NCBI GenBank assembly: GCA_026387405.1
Contig: JAPLLV010000030.1
Location: 1 to 53,609, forward strand
Source of the DNA: Candidatus Omnitrophota bacterium
Lineage (GTDB): Bacteria; Omnitrophota; Gorgyraeia; Gygaellales; Profunditerraquicolaceae
Direction of reading: 5' to 3'
Length of the DNA stretch: 53,609 nucleotides
Shown here: one piece after another, positions 29,861 through 39,312 of the stretch
How positions within the stretch are numbered: position 1 is the stretch's first letter
How the letters are laid out: each line of letters opens with the position of its first letter
Translations under genes and position numbers: made by a program
Notes under the pieces: generated by a model
Database searches by the model: none
Told to the model about the DNA's origin: nothing
Seen by the model: only the letters and a program-made list of their open reading frames with translations

Positions 29861-32800
29861 CTACAATTTACCCACGTCCACCGTTCCATATTTCATCTCA
29901 TAACGCCATTTCCATATCGCGTAAATCGGCGGATAAACCAATAATTCCAGGATAAAGCTGGTAAATATACCTCCGATCATAGGCGCGGCAATGCGCTTCA
30001 TCATATCCGCGCCCGTGCCCATAGAGTACATAATCGGAATGAGACCCAAGAACATCGCTGTTACTGTCATCATTTTAGGCCTTATGCGTTTTACCGCGCC
30101 GTGGATTATTGCCTCTTTTAAATCTTCAAAGGTCTTCATCTTCCCCTGCCTCACTCTTTCGTAATAAGAAAGGTCCAGGAATAATAACATAAATACCCCT
30201 GTTTCAGCATCAAGGCCCATAAGCGCGATCATTCCCACCCAGACTGCAATGGACATATTGTAGTGCAGAAGGTATAAAAACCAAACTGCGCCGATGAGCG
30301 AAAACGGCACTGCCAGCATTACAATTCCGGCCTTAACAGGAGATTTTGTATTCATGTAAAGCAAAACGAATATTATAAATATGGTAATCGGTATCACTAA
30401 CTTTAACCTTTCTTTGACCCTGAGCATATTTTCGTATTGTCCGCTCCACTGCAAAGAATAGCCTTGCGGGATACGTAGTTCATTTTGCACCACCCTTTTT
30501 GCCTCAAAAACAAAGCTGCCCACGTCACGCCCGGAGATATCCACATACACATAACCGGCAAGCATACCATTTTCATCACGTATCATCGACGGCCCAAGCG
30601 CTAAATGAATATCGGCTAATTGGCCTAAGGGAATCTGCGTTCCGGACATTGTGGGCACAAGCACGCGTTTTAATTTATCCAGATCATCGCGTAATTCTCT
30701 GGCATAACGCACATTCACCGTGTAACGTTCTCTGCCTTCTACGGTAGTAGTAACGGGCTCGCCTCCTATGGCAGAGACAATTACCTCTTCTACTTCTTTT
30801 ACAGTTAAGCCGTATCTGGCGATCTGCTCGCGCTTGATATCAAAATCCACAAAATAGCCGCCGGTAACGCGCTCCGCATATGCGCTGCGCGTGCCCCTTA
30901 TGTTCTTTACAATAGTTTCTATGCGCTTTCCGATTGCTTCTATTTCTTTTAAGTCAGCGCCGTAAATTTTTATGCCTATCGGCGTACGCACTCCGGTAGA
31001 TAACATATCAATGCGCGCTTTTATAGGCATAGTCCAGGCGTTAGTTACTCCGGGAAACTGCATTTTATTATCCAATTCATTGACTATGTCTTCCCCGGTT
31101 ATACGATCACGCCATATCGGCCGCAAAGGCGCCTGTAAAAAATTCGGCATCCGGGAATACCATCTATGCACCTTTCTCCACTCACTCTCAGGCTTTAATA
31201 CAATGGTGGTCTCCATCATAGAAAAAGGCGCCGGGTCGGTTGAGGTCTCTGCTCGGCCTGCCTTGCCGAAAACCCGTTCCACCTCAGGGACGGTTTTGAT
31301 GATCTTATCCATGGTCTGCAAGAGCCTTTGCGTTTCGGTCACAGAGATCCCGGGCAGGGTCGTAGGCATATAAAGGATCGTGCCTTCATTTAAAGGAGGC
31401 ATAAATTCTGACCCTAATTTCATGAACACGGGGATAGCGGAAAGAACCAATAGGCCGGCGGCAATTAATGTGGCTTTGCGGTATTTCAAGACAAAATTAC
31501 AGGCGGGTTCATAAATTCTAAATAGGATCTTACTCACCGGGTGCTTTTCTTCCGGATAATATTTTCCTACGGTAATGGCATTGAATATATTCGATAGCCA
31601 CCTCGGTCTAAAATGTTTGTAATCCATCCTGGCAAATAGCATACGCATTGCCGGGTCTAATGTTATCGCTAAAATAGCGGCGATTGCCATGGCAAAGTTT
31701 TTGCTGAAGGCCAGAGGCTTAAACAGCCGGCCTTCCTGGTCTACTAATGTAAATACAGGCAGGAACGCCACCGCGATCACAAGAAGCGAGAAAAATACCG
31801 ACGGCCCCACTTCCTTTAAGGCATTTAACCTTACTACGTGAAAATCGCCGATACGCCCGCCTTCCTCCCATAGCTGTAATTTTTTGTAAGCATTTTCCAC
31901 TTCGACAATCGCGCCATCCACCAATACGCCTATTGATATGGCTATGCCGGAGAGAGACATAATATTACTGGTTAAGCGCATTCCATAAAGCAGGATAAAA
32001 GACAGAAGCACTGCTATAGGTATGGTGACAATGGGAATTATTGCCGAAGGAAAATGCCACAAGAATAATAGTATGACAAAGCTGACGATGATCATTTCTT
32101 CCGTCAGCTGATGCTTCAATGTCTCAATAGAGCGTAAAATCAGTTCTGAGCGGTCATAGGTTGTAACGATCTCAACTCCCTTGGGCAAGGCGGGTTTTAT
32201 CTCTTCTATCTTTTCCTTTACCCGTTTAACCACATTAAGCGCGTTCTCGCCCTGGCGCATCACCACAATGCCGCCTACCGTATCACCTTCTCCGTCTAAA
32301 TCCGCAACGCCCCGCCGGATCTCCGGGCCCAAAACCACTTGCGCGATATTTTTAATCAGTATCGGCGTACCGTCCATATTATTGCCGACTACAATATTCT
32401 CTATATTCTGCACGCTCTTTGCATAACCGCGGCCGCGCACCATATATTCTGTGCCGGATAATTCAACCAGCCTACCGCCTACATCATTATTCCCGGAACG
32501 GATCGCCTCCATAACCCGCGTTAAGGGGACTTTATATGCCAGTAACGCGTTAGGATTGATATTTACCTGATATTGCTTCTGGAACCCGCCTATAGAGGCT
32601 ACCTCTGCCACGCCCGGCACGCTTTGCAGCCAGTAACGCAAATACCAGTCCTGGAAACTGCGCAATTGCGCTAAATTATTCTTCCCACTTCTATCTACTA
32701 ACGCGTATTGATAGACCCAGCCGACGCCTGTGGCATCAGGACCTATTTCTGTGCGTACTCCTTCGGGAAGCTTGGGGATGATTTTACTTAAATACTCCAA

Positions 32801-33127
32801 AGTGCGTGAGCGCGCCCAATAAATATCCGTACCATCCTGAAAAATGATATAAACATAAGAAAAACCAAAATCAGAAAAACCTCGAATGGCTTTTATTTTT
32901 GGCGCGCCCAGCATCGCGCTTACAATAGGATAGGTAACCTGATCCTCAATAATATCCGGCGACCTATCCCAGCGCGAATAAATAATTACCTGGGTATCGG
33001 ACAAATCAGGAATCGCGTCCAGGGGGATATTCCTGGTGCAGTAGACCGCGCCGAACATTGCCACGATGGTGAAAATAATAACCAGGTATTTATTTTTTGC
33101 TGAAAACTCGATTACTCTTTCTATCAT
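29861..33127 (-). CDS. CusA/CzcA-family heavy-metal RND efflux pump
   Basis: The 1088-residue inner-membrane protein has the RND architecture, with helix 1 (NKYLVIIFTIVAMFG), large periplasmic loops and the helix-4 motif SGIAISIGVLVDGAIVEVENA typical of the heavy-metal branch. PFSMMETTIVLKP and MPIKARIDMLSTGVRTPIG are also typical. The cusB- and cusC-like genes and csoR next to it suggest copper or silver export driven by protons. Length is normal (about 1040). Confidence 0.93.
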   Translation of the reverse strand: MIERVIEFSAKNKYLVIIFTIVAMFGAVYCTRNIPLDAIPDLSDTQVIIYSRWDRSPDIIEDQVTYPIVSAMLGAPKIKAIRGFSDFGFSYVYIIFQDGTDIYWARSRTLEYLSKIIPKLPEGVRTEIGPDATGVGWVYQYALVDRSGKNNLAQLRSFQDWYLRYWLQSVPGVAEVASIGGFQKQYQVNINPNALLAYKVPLTRVMEAIRSGNNDVGGRLVELSGTEYMVRGRGYAKSVQNIENIVVGNNMDGTPILIKNIAQVVLGPEIRRGVADLDGEGDTVGGIVVMRQGENALNVVKRVKEKIEEIKPALPKGVEIVTTYDRSELILRSIETLKHQLTEEMIIVSFVILLFLWHFPSAIIPIVTIPIAVLLSFILLYGMRLTSNIMSLSGIAISIGVLVDGAIVEVENAYKKLQLWEEGGRIGDFHVVRLNALKEVGPSVFFSLLVIAVAFLPVFTLVDQEGRLFKPLAFSKNFAMAIAAILAITLDPAMRMLFARMDYKHFRPRWLSNIFNAITVGKYYPEEKHPVSKILFRIYEPACNFVLKYRKATLIAAGLLVLSAIPVFMKLGSEFMPPLNEGTILYMPTTLPGISVTETQRLLQTMDKIIKTVPEVERVFGKAGRAETSTDPAPFSMMETTIVLKPESEWRKVHRWYSRMPNFLQAPLRPIWRDRITGEDIVNELDNKMQFPGVTNAWTMPIKARIDMLSTGVRTPIGIKIYGADLKEIEAIGKRIETIVKNIRGTRSAYAERVTGGYFVDFDIKREQIARYGLTVKEVEEVIVSAIGGEPVTTTVEGRERYTVNVRYARELRDDLDKLKRVLVPTMSGTQIPLGQLADIHLALGPSMIRDENGMLAGYVYVDISGRDVGSFVFEAKRVVQNELRIPQGYSLQWSGQYENMLRVKERLKLVIPITIFIIFVLLYMNTKSPVKAGIVMLAVPFSLIGAVWFLYLLHYNMSIAVWVGMIALMGLDAETGVFMLLFLDLSYYERVRQGKMKTFEDLKEAIIHGAVKRIRPKMMTVTAMFLGLIPIMYSMGTGADMMKRIAAPMIGGIFTSFILELLVYPPIYAIWKWRYEMKYGTVDVGKL

Positions 33128-33135
33128 TTAAATGA

Positions 33136-33263
33136 GCAGACAACTTACGGAGCTATTACTTACGTTATTTGCGACGTAAGTTGTAGCCTGTAGGGCGTCT
33201 GCGAATTAATCCCGAGCTTACGCATAAGATTCCGAAGGAATCTTAAAGTGATTAAGCTAGGGA
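33136..33263. repeat. two structured hairpins between cusB- and cusA-like genes
   Basis: First: GCAGAC/GTCTGC enclosing ACAACTTACG/CGTAAGTTGT (33136-33202). Second: TCCCGAGCTTA/TAAGCTAGGGA enclosing AAGATTCC/GGAATCTT (33210-33263), which on the minus strand carries a stable C-TTCG-G tetraloop. No T-run follows, so they are not clear terminators; they may set relative expression within the operon. Confidence 0.65.
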
Positions 33264-33273
33264 ATTATTGACC

Positions 33274-34341
33274 CTATTTTTTCTCTTCCCCTGAACTGAT
33301 TGCGCCCTTTAATTTACTTTCAGAATCAACCAGGAAATTTCCGCTGGTTACAACCATATCGCCCTCTTTTAGGCCATCTAACACTTCATAAAACCCGGCT
33401 GCCTTTTGGCCCAAACCAACCTCTCGCGCTTCCAGCATATCGCCTTCCTTGACCAGATAAACTATTTTTCTTACTCCGGTATCCAAAACAGCGGATTCCG
33501 GTAAAGCCAATTTTTCACCCAGATCAACTAAGATGCTGGCATTAATATACATCTCGGGCTTAAGTTTATGCGCGGGATCCTTGATCTCCGCTCTTACCTG
33601 GGAGGAACGGGTAGCCGTATCCAAAACCGGATTTATGGCAATAACCTTTCCTTCGAAAGACTCTCCCGCAAATGCAGTTGCCTCTATTTTAACCGGCGTG
33701 CCCTCCTTGATCAGCCCGATTTCGTATTCATACACCGCCAGATATCCCCATACGGTATCTTCATCCGTAGAAAAGAGGAGATTTTCCTGAGGCCTGTTGC
33801 GCTTTGCCAGCTCTTTTATCTCTCCCTCGGTCATTCCTAGAAGACGCAGCCTCTTTTGCGCCGCGCTCACCAGCCCTAAAGTCTGTTTCTTGATTATAGG
33901 AGCAGAGTATCCATAAATCCTGTTCCTGGTCTTTAGCGCCTGCAGGTATTCCTGTTGCGCCGTATATAAACCCGGATCATAGGCAATTTTGCCTACCGCG
34001 AGAATCTCGTGCACTAGTTTTCTTTTCTCGACTTTATCTTTTTCCACTCCGATAAGTTGCTGTTTTTCCGAAGATATGTGTATCCCCGAAACAGCATCTC
34101 CACCAGAGGATTCTTCATACACAGGGACATAATCCATGCCCATGGAGTCTTTCATCGGCACAGGGCTAGTTACTTCCGGGTTCATGGGGTTGCGGTAATA
34201 AAGAACCTTGCGTTGGGATTTCACGGGGGCAGGCTGCCCGCTCATTTTATCCCGGTGCTCGAAATAGCTAAAAATTAAACCCGTAAGCACCGATGTCAGC
34301 GCGATAGCCAGGATAATTAATAAAACTTTAGTCTTTTTCAT
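33274..34341 (-). CDS. CusB-type periplasmic adaptor of heavy-metal RND pump
   Basis: The 355-residue protein has an N-terminal membrane anchor (residues 5-25). A heavy-metal-binding segment with YYRNPMNPEVTSP and KDSMGMDYVP follows, then the membrane-fusion core with a coiled hairpin around LQALKTRNRIYGY and beta-barrel segments. It links the RND pump to the outer-membrane channel. The methionine-rich segment suits copper or silver. Its stop is 146 bases before the pump gene; its start overlaps the TolC-like gene. Confidence 0.92.
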   Translation of the reverse strand: MKKTKVLLIILAIALTSVLTGLIFSYFEHRDKMSGQPAPVKSQRKVLYYRNPMNPEVTSPVPMKDSMGMDYVPVYEESSGGDAVSGIHISSEKQQLIGVEKDKVEKRKLVHEILAVGKIAYDPGLYTAQQEYLQALKTRNRIYGYSAPIIKKQTLGLVSAAQKRLRLLGMTEGEIKELAKRNRPQENLLFSTDEDTVWGYLAVYEYEIGLIKEGTPVKIEATAFAGESFEGKVIAINPVLDTATRSSQVRAEIKDPAHKLKPEMYINASILVDLGEKLALPESAVLDTGVRKIVYLVKEGDMLEAREVGLGQKAAGFYEVLDGLKEGDMVVTSGNFLVDSESKLKGAISSGEEKK

Positions 34342-35402
34342 TTGTTTTCCTCCATCAAATCAATGCCTACGGAAAACTCCAGATCCGACAAGCCCATATG
34401 ATAATCAACAAGGGCTCGGTAATATGACATCTTGGTCTCCACCAGCATCCGCAGGGTATCCAACAAGCCCATAAAGTCGCCTTTGCCCGTACGAATGGCT
34501 GAAAGAGAAGATTCGATAGAGTTCTCTAATAAAGGTATCTGACTATTCTTATACAGGTTGATCTTACTTTTGGCTATCCCTATCTTTACCACCATATCCT
34601 GCGTCTGGATAAAAGCCCTGTTCTTCATCGACTGATACGCCGCCTTTGCTTCATCTAAATTGGCTATGGCCTCTTTTATCTCATAACGCTGCTTGGCCCA
34701 GAACCAGAAAGGCATGGTAAATGAAAGCGCGATATCCCAGGGGCCGATCGACCCTGAGGTAATACCGCGCATGACTATCTCGGACATTAGATCCGGCAGA
34801 AGGCTTCTCTGAGCCAAAGACTTGGCGAATTTGTTCCTTTCTATGGCCAAGGCAAAGGTCGATAACTCCGGCTGATTCTCAAGGGTCAGCTTATACAAAG
34901 AATCAACGTCTTTATTAAAGTTGACAGCTTCCTCTAATTGAGGAACACCTAAAGATACGCGCGCGTCCCGGTTTAAGAGCATGTTTATGCGTGTTTCTAT
35001 GGCCCGTTTTTCCTGGTTTAAATTTTCGATATCATTACTTAATTTTGCCATTTCCAGGACTATTTTAAAGAACTGTTCTTGCGAGGCCTCTCCTACAATA
35101 TATTTAGACTCAATAATATTGGCAACGGAGTCTAGAACCGACAGGCTCTCTTTATCTAACTCCGCCTGCTTATAATTCATAAAAAGGTCGTGATAGGCGT
35201 GCTTCAACTCTTCGATAACCCCTAACTCTTTATTTTTGTACTCCGCGGCGAACATCTGTGATTCTAAAAAGGCGATCTTGCCTTTAAGGGAAAGCTTGCC
35301 AAAAAGCGGAGAAAGGACCTGGGCCTTCTCTTCTGAATACAAAAACCCCACATTAAGGAAAAAAGTAGTGATCAATATAAGAATACTGACCTTTTTAATC
35401 AT
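34338..35402 (-). CDS. TolC-family outer membrane channel (CusC-like)
   Basis: The 354-residue protein has a signal peptide (MIKKVSILILITTFFLNVGF) and two long helical repeats typical of the TolC family, including ELDKESLSVLDSVANIIESKY and YQSMKNRAFIQTQDMVVKI. It is shorter than the usual 420-480 residues. It should form the outer-membrane exit duct for the CusBA-like pump. Confidence 0.85.
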   Translation of the reverse strand: MIKKVSILILITTFFLNVGFLYSEEKAQVLSPLFGKLSLKGKIAFLESQMFAAEYKNKELGVIEELKHAYHDLFMNYKQAELDKESLSVLDSVANIIESKYIVGEASQEQFFKIVLEMAKLSNDIENLNQEKRAIETRINMLLNRDARVSLGVPQLEEAVNFNKDVDSLYKLTLENQPELSTFALAIERNKFAKSLAQRSLLPDLMSEIVMRGITSGSIGPWDIALSFTMPFWFWAKQRYEIKEAIANLDEAKAAYQSMKNRAFIQTQDMVVKIGIAKSKINLYKNSQIPLLENSIESSLSAIRTGKGDFMGLLDTLRMLVETKMSYYRALVDYHMGLSDLEFSVGIDLMEENK

Positions 35403-35415
35403 ATTTATATAAAAC

Positions 35416-35694
35416 TTATTTTCTATACCTGGAAAGCAGCTCTACAACCTCGTTTACTTTCTTCGCCTTCTCGCCTTCAGACTTACCGGCAAAAGCATGG
35501 ACCACGCAGCCTTCAATGTGCTTCCTGAAGACCTCGTTTTCCACCCGGTAAAGCGCTCCGATAATGGAATGTAACTGCGTGATTATGTCCACGCAATAGC
35601 GCTTTTCCTGGATCATCTTCTCGATGCCGCGGATCTGCCCCTCTATTTTGCTTAAGTAGGCAAGCTGCTCCTCATGGGTAGTAAGTTGTTCCAT
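35416..35694 (-). CDS. csoR: CsoR/FrmR-family metal-sensing repressor
   Basis: The 92-residue, all-helical protein has the CsoR metal ligands: Cys in KRYCVDII, His and Cys in RKHIEGC. This Cys-His-Cys set marks copper sensors. I chose the ATG at 35694, which has AGAGG seven bases upstream, over a GTG three codons earlier. It heads the efflux operon and should repress the promoter at 35838-35867 until Cu(I) binds. Confidence 0.9.
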   Translation of the reverse strand: MEQLTTHEEQLAYLSKIEGQIRGIEKMIQEKRYCVDIITQLHSIIGALYRVENEVFRKHIEGCVVHAFAGKSEGEKAKKVNEVVELLSRYRK

Positions 35695-35727
35695 GGTATA
35701 CACCTCTTTTAATATCTAATCTTATTT

Positions 35728-35829
35728 CCCGCCTGTCGTGTTTGTAAATACAAAACACGCCAAACGGCGGGATAAATTTGGCCAAACAACTTATGTTCGC
35801 TCACTTCGTTCACTCCATAAGTTGTGGCC
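35728..35829. repeat. two hairpins in the csoR leader
   Basis: CCCGCC/GGCGGG enclosing CGTGTTT/AAACACG (35728-35771), then GGCC-CAACTTATG and complement (35780-35829). They lie between the csoR promoter and start codon. Confidence 0.65.
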
Positions 35830-35837
35830 TCATTTAA

Positions 35838-35867
35838 AGTATACCATACCCCCCTACCCTATGTCAA
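35838..35867 (-). promoter_or_regulatory. csoR promoter with G-tract operator
   Basis: Minus strand: TTGACA (35862-35867), 18-base spacer, TATACT (35838-35843). The spacer holds TA-GGGGGG-TA (35847-35856), the TA-flanked G-tract recognised by CsoR/RcnR-family repressors. Confidence 0.8.
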
Positions 35868-35870
35868 GTT

Positions 35871-35912
35871 TTTTTTAAAAATTCCCTAGCTGTATATTTA
35901 AGCCAGGGATTT
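35871..35912 (-). terminator. intrinsic terminator of thiM-thiE
   Basis: Minus strand: TCCCTGGCT pairs with AGCTAGGGA (one G-T pair) and a run of T residues follows. It ends next to the csoR promoter. Confidence 0.8.
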
Positions 35913-35917
35913 TATTC

Positions 35918-36517
35918 CTAAAAAAGCTCCTGGAACCTCTCTATCTCTCTCTTCACGTCCCTTTTGGCCACTACTGCCGATACGGCGCAGATACAATCCG
36001 CGCCCGCCCTGACTACCTCTCCCCCGTTTAATAGATCTATCCCGCCGATTGCCACTATAGGAAGAGAAACGCGTTTTTTTATCATGCGGATCAGCCCGGT
36101 GCCGCAAGGCCTCCCGGCATCAAATTTGGTCAGCGTGGCAAAGACAGGGGAAACTCCGATATAATCCGCCCCCTCCTCTTCGGCCGCGAGTGCCTCTTTA
36201 ATGTTATGGACCGTAAGCCCAATGATCCTCTTTTTTCCTAACAACCTGCGGGCAACCCGGTACGAAAGATCTTCTCTTCCCAGGTGCACTCCGTCTGCCT
36301 CAACCGCCAGTGCAATATCCACCCTATCGTTGATCAGAAATTTTATGCGCTGGCATATCGCCCTTAATTTCAGGGCCTCAATAAAAAGTTCTTTCGTGTC
36401 TTTGTGTTTGTCGCGGTATTGTACGATCTCTACCTTAGCGGCTAGAGCGGCTTTGACATCGGATATATTTCCCGAGCGGGATAGGCCGGCATCGGTGATA
36501 AAATAGTAACCCCTCAT
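35918..36517 (-). CDS. thiE: thiamine-phosphate synthase
   Basis: The 199-residue TIM barrel has VQYRDKHKDTKEL, FLINDRVDIALAVEADGVHLG (pyrimidine site), VSPVFAT and VAIGGID, all ThiE landmarks. It joins HMP-pyrophosphate and thiazole phosphate to thiamine phosphate. It overlaps thiM by 4 bases. No TPP riboswitch is visible before this pair. Confidence 0.94.
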   Translation of the reverse strand: MRGYYFITDAGLSRSGNISDVKAALAAKVEIVQYRDKHKDTKELFIEALKLRAICQRIKFLINDRVDIALAVEADGVHLGREDLSYRVARRLLGKKRIIGLTVHNIKEALAAEEEGADYIGVSPVFATLTKFDAGRPCGTGLIRMIKKRVSLPIVAIGGIDLLNGGEVVRAGADCICAVSAVVAKRDVKREIERFQELF

Positions 36518-37317
36518 GCCTCGACTTTTTGCAGCGTATCTATGGTATTTTTATCTAAATGATAAAGGTTGTCGTAGAGTTTCTCTTTAAACTGGCCCGG
36601 CCCCCGGGAACCGGCAGCGGCGAGTTCCGCGGCGATCTCAAAACAGACCAAACCACAGGTTGAGGCATAAACCATATCTTCATTTACAGAAGCAAATGTC
36701 CCGATAACCGAAGCAGCCATGCAGCCGGTGCCCACAATATGCGTCATCAAAGGGTGGCCGTTCTTGACTATATAAAGCCTCTCTCCATCGGTAACAATAT
36801 CTTCCTTGCCGGTAACTACAACCGTGCACTTACGGGCTAGCGCCAGGCCTTTAGCCAGAAGCAACAGGTCTTTTTTCACCTTACCCGCGTCCACACCCCT
36901 GGTCTTCACCTCTTCGCCCGCTATGCGCGCTATTTCCGAGGCATTACCTTTTACGATATCGATTTTTACCTCATCCAATAACTCAAAAGATTTCCTATCC
37001 CTTAGATGCGTTGCCCCGGCGCCGCAGACATCTAATAGCACAGGGATCTTCTTTTTGTTCGCGGCCTTAGCGGCGATCTTCATCGCCTCAATAAAGTCTA
37101 CTGTAAGCGTACCGATATTTAACACTAGGCCTGAAGCAATGCCGGCCATCTCGGCAACCTCTTCCGGAGCGTGAGCCATTACCGGAGACGCGCCCAGGAC
37201 CTTTACTACGTTGGCGCAAGTCTCGATAGTAACCCAGTTGGTCAAGTGATGCACCACCGGCTTCTTGAGGCGCACCTTCTCCAGGACTTCATACGCGCGG
37301 ATCTTTATCTTCTTCAT
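36514..37317 (-). CDS. thiM: hydroxyethylthiazole kinase
   Basis: Begun at the ATG of MKKIKIRAYEVLEKV, the protein has 267 residues. It has PVVHHLTNWVT, NIGTLT, GNASEIA and GTGCMAASVIGTFA, matching ThiM, which salvages the thiazole alcohol. A longer frame upstream would run through the tautomerase gene and is rejected. Confidence 0.92.
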   Translation of the reverse strand: MKKIKIRAYEVLEKVRLKKPVVHHLTNWVTIETCANVVKVLGASPVMAHAPEEVAEMAGIASGLVLNIGTLTVDFIEAMKIAAKAANKKKIPVLLDVCGAGATHLRDRKSFELLDEVKIDIVKGNASEIARIAGEEVKTRGVDAGKVKKDLLLLAKGLALARKCTVVVTGKEDIVTDGERLYIVKNGHPLMTHIVGTGCMAASVIGTFASVNEDMVYASTCGLVCFEIAAELAAAGSRGPGQFKEKLYDNLYHLDKNTIDTLQKVEA

Positions 37318-37333
37318 CTTTATGTGGAGCTTT

Positions 37334-37513
37334 TTATGCGAAGAATTTCTCTCCCTGCGCCCAGTTTTCGCCCGGCACCTCATCGATCACCAGGTAAGTA
37401 TACTCCTTGGGCTTTCCCGCGACCTTAAGCAGCGTGTCGGAGAATTCCTTTGCGATCTTTACTTTTTGCTCCTTAGTCAATTTCCCTACCAGCTTTAGAT
37501 TAATAAAAGGCAT
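37334..37513 (-). CDS. 4-oxalocrotonate tautomerase-family protein
   Basis: The 59-residue protein starts MPFINLKLVGKLTKEQK. Pro1 after methionine removal is the catalytic base of the tautomerase superfamily; the rest, with a strand-helix-strand pattern and YLVIDEVPGENW, fits 4-OT/DmpI size. A strong GGAGG precedes the ATG. The substrate is unknown; genes of this kind often have orphan functions. Confidence 0.9.
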   Translation of the reverse strand: MPFINLKLVGKLTKEQKVKIAKEFSDTLLKVAGKPKEYTYLVIDEVPGENWAQGEKFFA

Positions 37514-37529
37514 ACGCGCACCTCCTGCT

Positions 37530-37575
37530 TTTTCCAGACCCGCGGTGGAATATATTCCACCGCGGGTCTGGAAAA
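37530..37575. repeat. 46-bp perfect palindrome
   Basis: Two 23-base arms meet at ATA|TAT with no mismatch: TTTTCCAGACCCGCGGTGG, then AATA, and the exact complement. It lies between metW and the tautomerase gene. No T-run follows on the minus strand. Confidence 0.95.
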
Positions 37576-37579
37576 CCCC

Positions 37580-38170
37580 CTATCTTGACACTAGAAATAT
37601 CCCGGTATTGGCAAAGAGATTGGGGAAGAAAATAACCCGCCTCTTGATCCCTAAATACACCGCGCGCTCGATCTTTGTATCATTCTTACGGCAATAATCC
37701 AAGAAATCGAGTATGCTGAAGAAATGCAGGTTGGGGCTTTCGTACCAGGTATAGGGCAAAGTCTTTGTAACCGGGGCCCTGCCGGAAAAACCCAGCTGAA
37801 GCCGGGCCTTAAAATAGGCGAAGTTTGGAAAACCCACGATTACTTTCTTGCCCACGCGCAAGGCATCCTGAAACACCTTGTCAAAATGCTCGACCTGCTG
37901 CAGGCTCTGGTTCAGGATAACGTAATCGAATGACCCGTCCTGGTATTCGGCTAGGCCGGTGTCAATATCCCCGTGGAAGACATTTAAAGCCCTGGCTACA
38001 CATTGATAGATAGCCTGCTCGTCTATCTCTATACCCTGGCCACGCACCTCTTTATTCTTTACCAAAAGTTCCAGAAGCTCTCCCGCGCCGCATCCCAGAT
38101 CCAGCACTGACGCGCGCGGAGGAATAATATCCAGGATCACCTTATGGTCTATGCGAATATCGGATCTCAT
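37580..38170 (-). CDS. metW: methionine biosynthesis protein MetW
   Basis: The 196-residue protein has the SAM-methyltransferase motif VLDLGCGAGELLELL and the MetW words YVILNQSLQQVEH and PNFAYFKARLQLGFSGRAP. MetW works with MetX in the acetyl- or succinyl-homoserine step. It overlaps metX as ATGA. Confidence 0.94.
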   Translation of the reverse strand: MRSDIRIDHKVILDIIPPRASVLDLGCGAGELLELLVKNKEVRGQGIEIDEQAIYQCVARALNVFHGDIDTGLAEYQDGSFDYVILNQSLQQVEHFDKVFQDALRVGKKVIVGFPNFAYFKARLQLGFSGRAPVTKTLPYTWYESPNLHFFSILDFLDYCRKNDTKIERAVYLGIKRRVIFFPNLFANTGIFLVSR

Positions 38171-39312
38171 AGTTTGGCCTCATTTTGGCTTACCGAGAAT
38201 ACCTTTTTTAAAAAATGCTTCACCAGATGCGTCTCTTCCTCAAATTCCAAAAGAAACGCGTCATGTCCATAAGTAGAATCTATCTCGCAGTAAGATGCCT
38301 CAAGCCCGGCGAACTTACAGGCTTTGATGATCTCTTTGGACTGGTATGCCGGGTATAACCAATCCGACTTAAAGGCAATTACCAACACCTTTACCTTTAA
38401 TCCTTTCCATACTTCCTGTAAAGGCTTACTCCTGGTAGCATCAAAATTATCCATAGCCTTGGTAATATAAAGGTAAGAATTGGCGTCAAAGCGCTTGACG
38501 AAATTATCGCCGCGGTAACGCAGGTAGCCCTCCACTTCAAAATCAGCGGTGAATTTGAATTGCTCGCTATCTTTCTTCTTCTGCCTGCCGAATTTATCGG
38601 CCATTGAGGCATCGCTCATATAAGTGATATGCCCGATCATCCTGGCCACTGCCAGGCCTTTTGCGGGATGAGCCCCGCCGTAATAATCGCCATCTTTCCA
38701 GCAGGGATCAGCCATGATCGCCTGCCTGCCCACTTCATCAAAGGCGATCTGCTGCGGCGAATGTCTCATCGCCGTGGCGATGGGAATGGCGCTATGTATC
38801 TTATTCGGATACTTCACCAGCCACGCAAGGGCCTGCATACCGCCCATAGACCCGCCTACCACCGTCAACAGCTTCTTGATGCCCAGATATTCGATCAGCC
38901 TCTTTTGGCATTCGACCATATCGCCTATGCTTACTATGGGAAAATCAAGGCAATAGGTTTTGTTGGTCCTGGGATTAATGCTTGAAGGCCCGGTAGAACC
39001 TGCGCATCCTCCCAGGATATTGGAACAGATAACAAAGTATTTATTGGTATCAAAGGCCTTCTCCGGTCCAACCATAGAATCCCACCAACCCGGGTCTTTT
39101 TCTCCCTCGTGGAAACCGGCAACATGGGCATCTCCGGATAGGGCGTGGAGGATCAAGACCGCGTTGGTCTTTTCCTTATTCAACTCGCCGTAAGTTTCGT
39201 AAGCAATAGTTACCGGCCCTAACCTGGCGCCGGATTCCAGTTTCAATTCATCCGGTGGGTTAGCAAAAGTAAAGTATTGGGTCTTGACAACGCCTAAACT
39301 CTTCTTTTCCAT
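38167..39312 (-). CDS. metX: homoserine O-acetyltransferase
   Basis: The 381-residue alpha/beta hydrolase has the nucleophile GGSMGGMQALAW and the acid/His region in YGHDAFLLE. It acylates homoserine for the direct sulfhydrylation route (metY present). Whether acetyl- or succinyl-CoA is used cannot be told. TAATG junction with cysK. Confidence 0.94.
   Translation of the reverse strand: MEKKSLGVVKTQYFTFANPPDELKLESGARLGPVTIAYETYGELNKEKTNAVLILHALSGDAHVAGFHEGEKDPGWWDSMVGPEKAFDTNKYFVICSNILGGCAGSTGPSSINPRTNKTYCLDFPIVSIGDMVECQKRLIEYLGIKKLLTVVGGSMGGMQALAWLVKYPNKIHSAIPIATAMRHSPQQIAFDEVGRQAIMADPCWKDGDYYGGAHPAKGLAVARMIGHITYMSDASMADKFGRQKKKDSEQFKFTADFEVEGYLRYRGDNFVKRFDANSYLYITKAMDNFDATRSKPLQEVWKGLKVKVLVIAFKSDWLYPAYQSKEIIKACKFAGLEASYCEIDSTYGHDAFLLEFEEETHLVKHFLKKVFSVSQNEAKL

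Noticed and set aside
37530..37575. Intrinsic terminator at the 46-bp palindrome
   Set aside because: No run of T follows in the direction of transcription.
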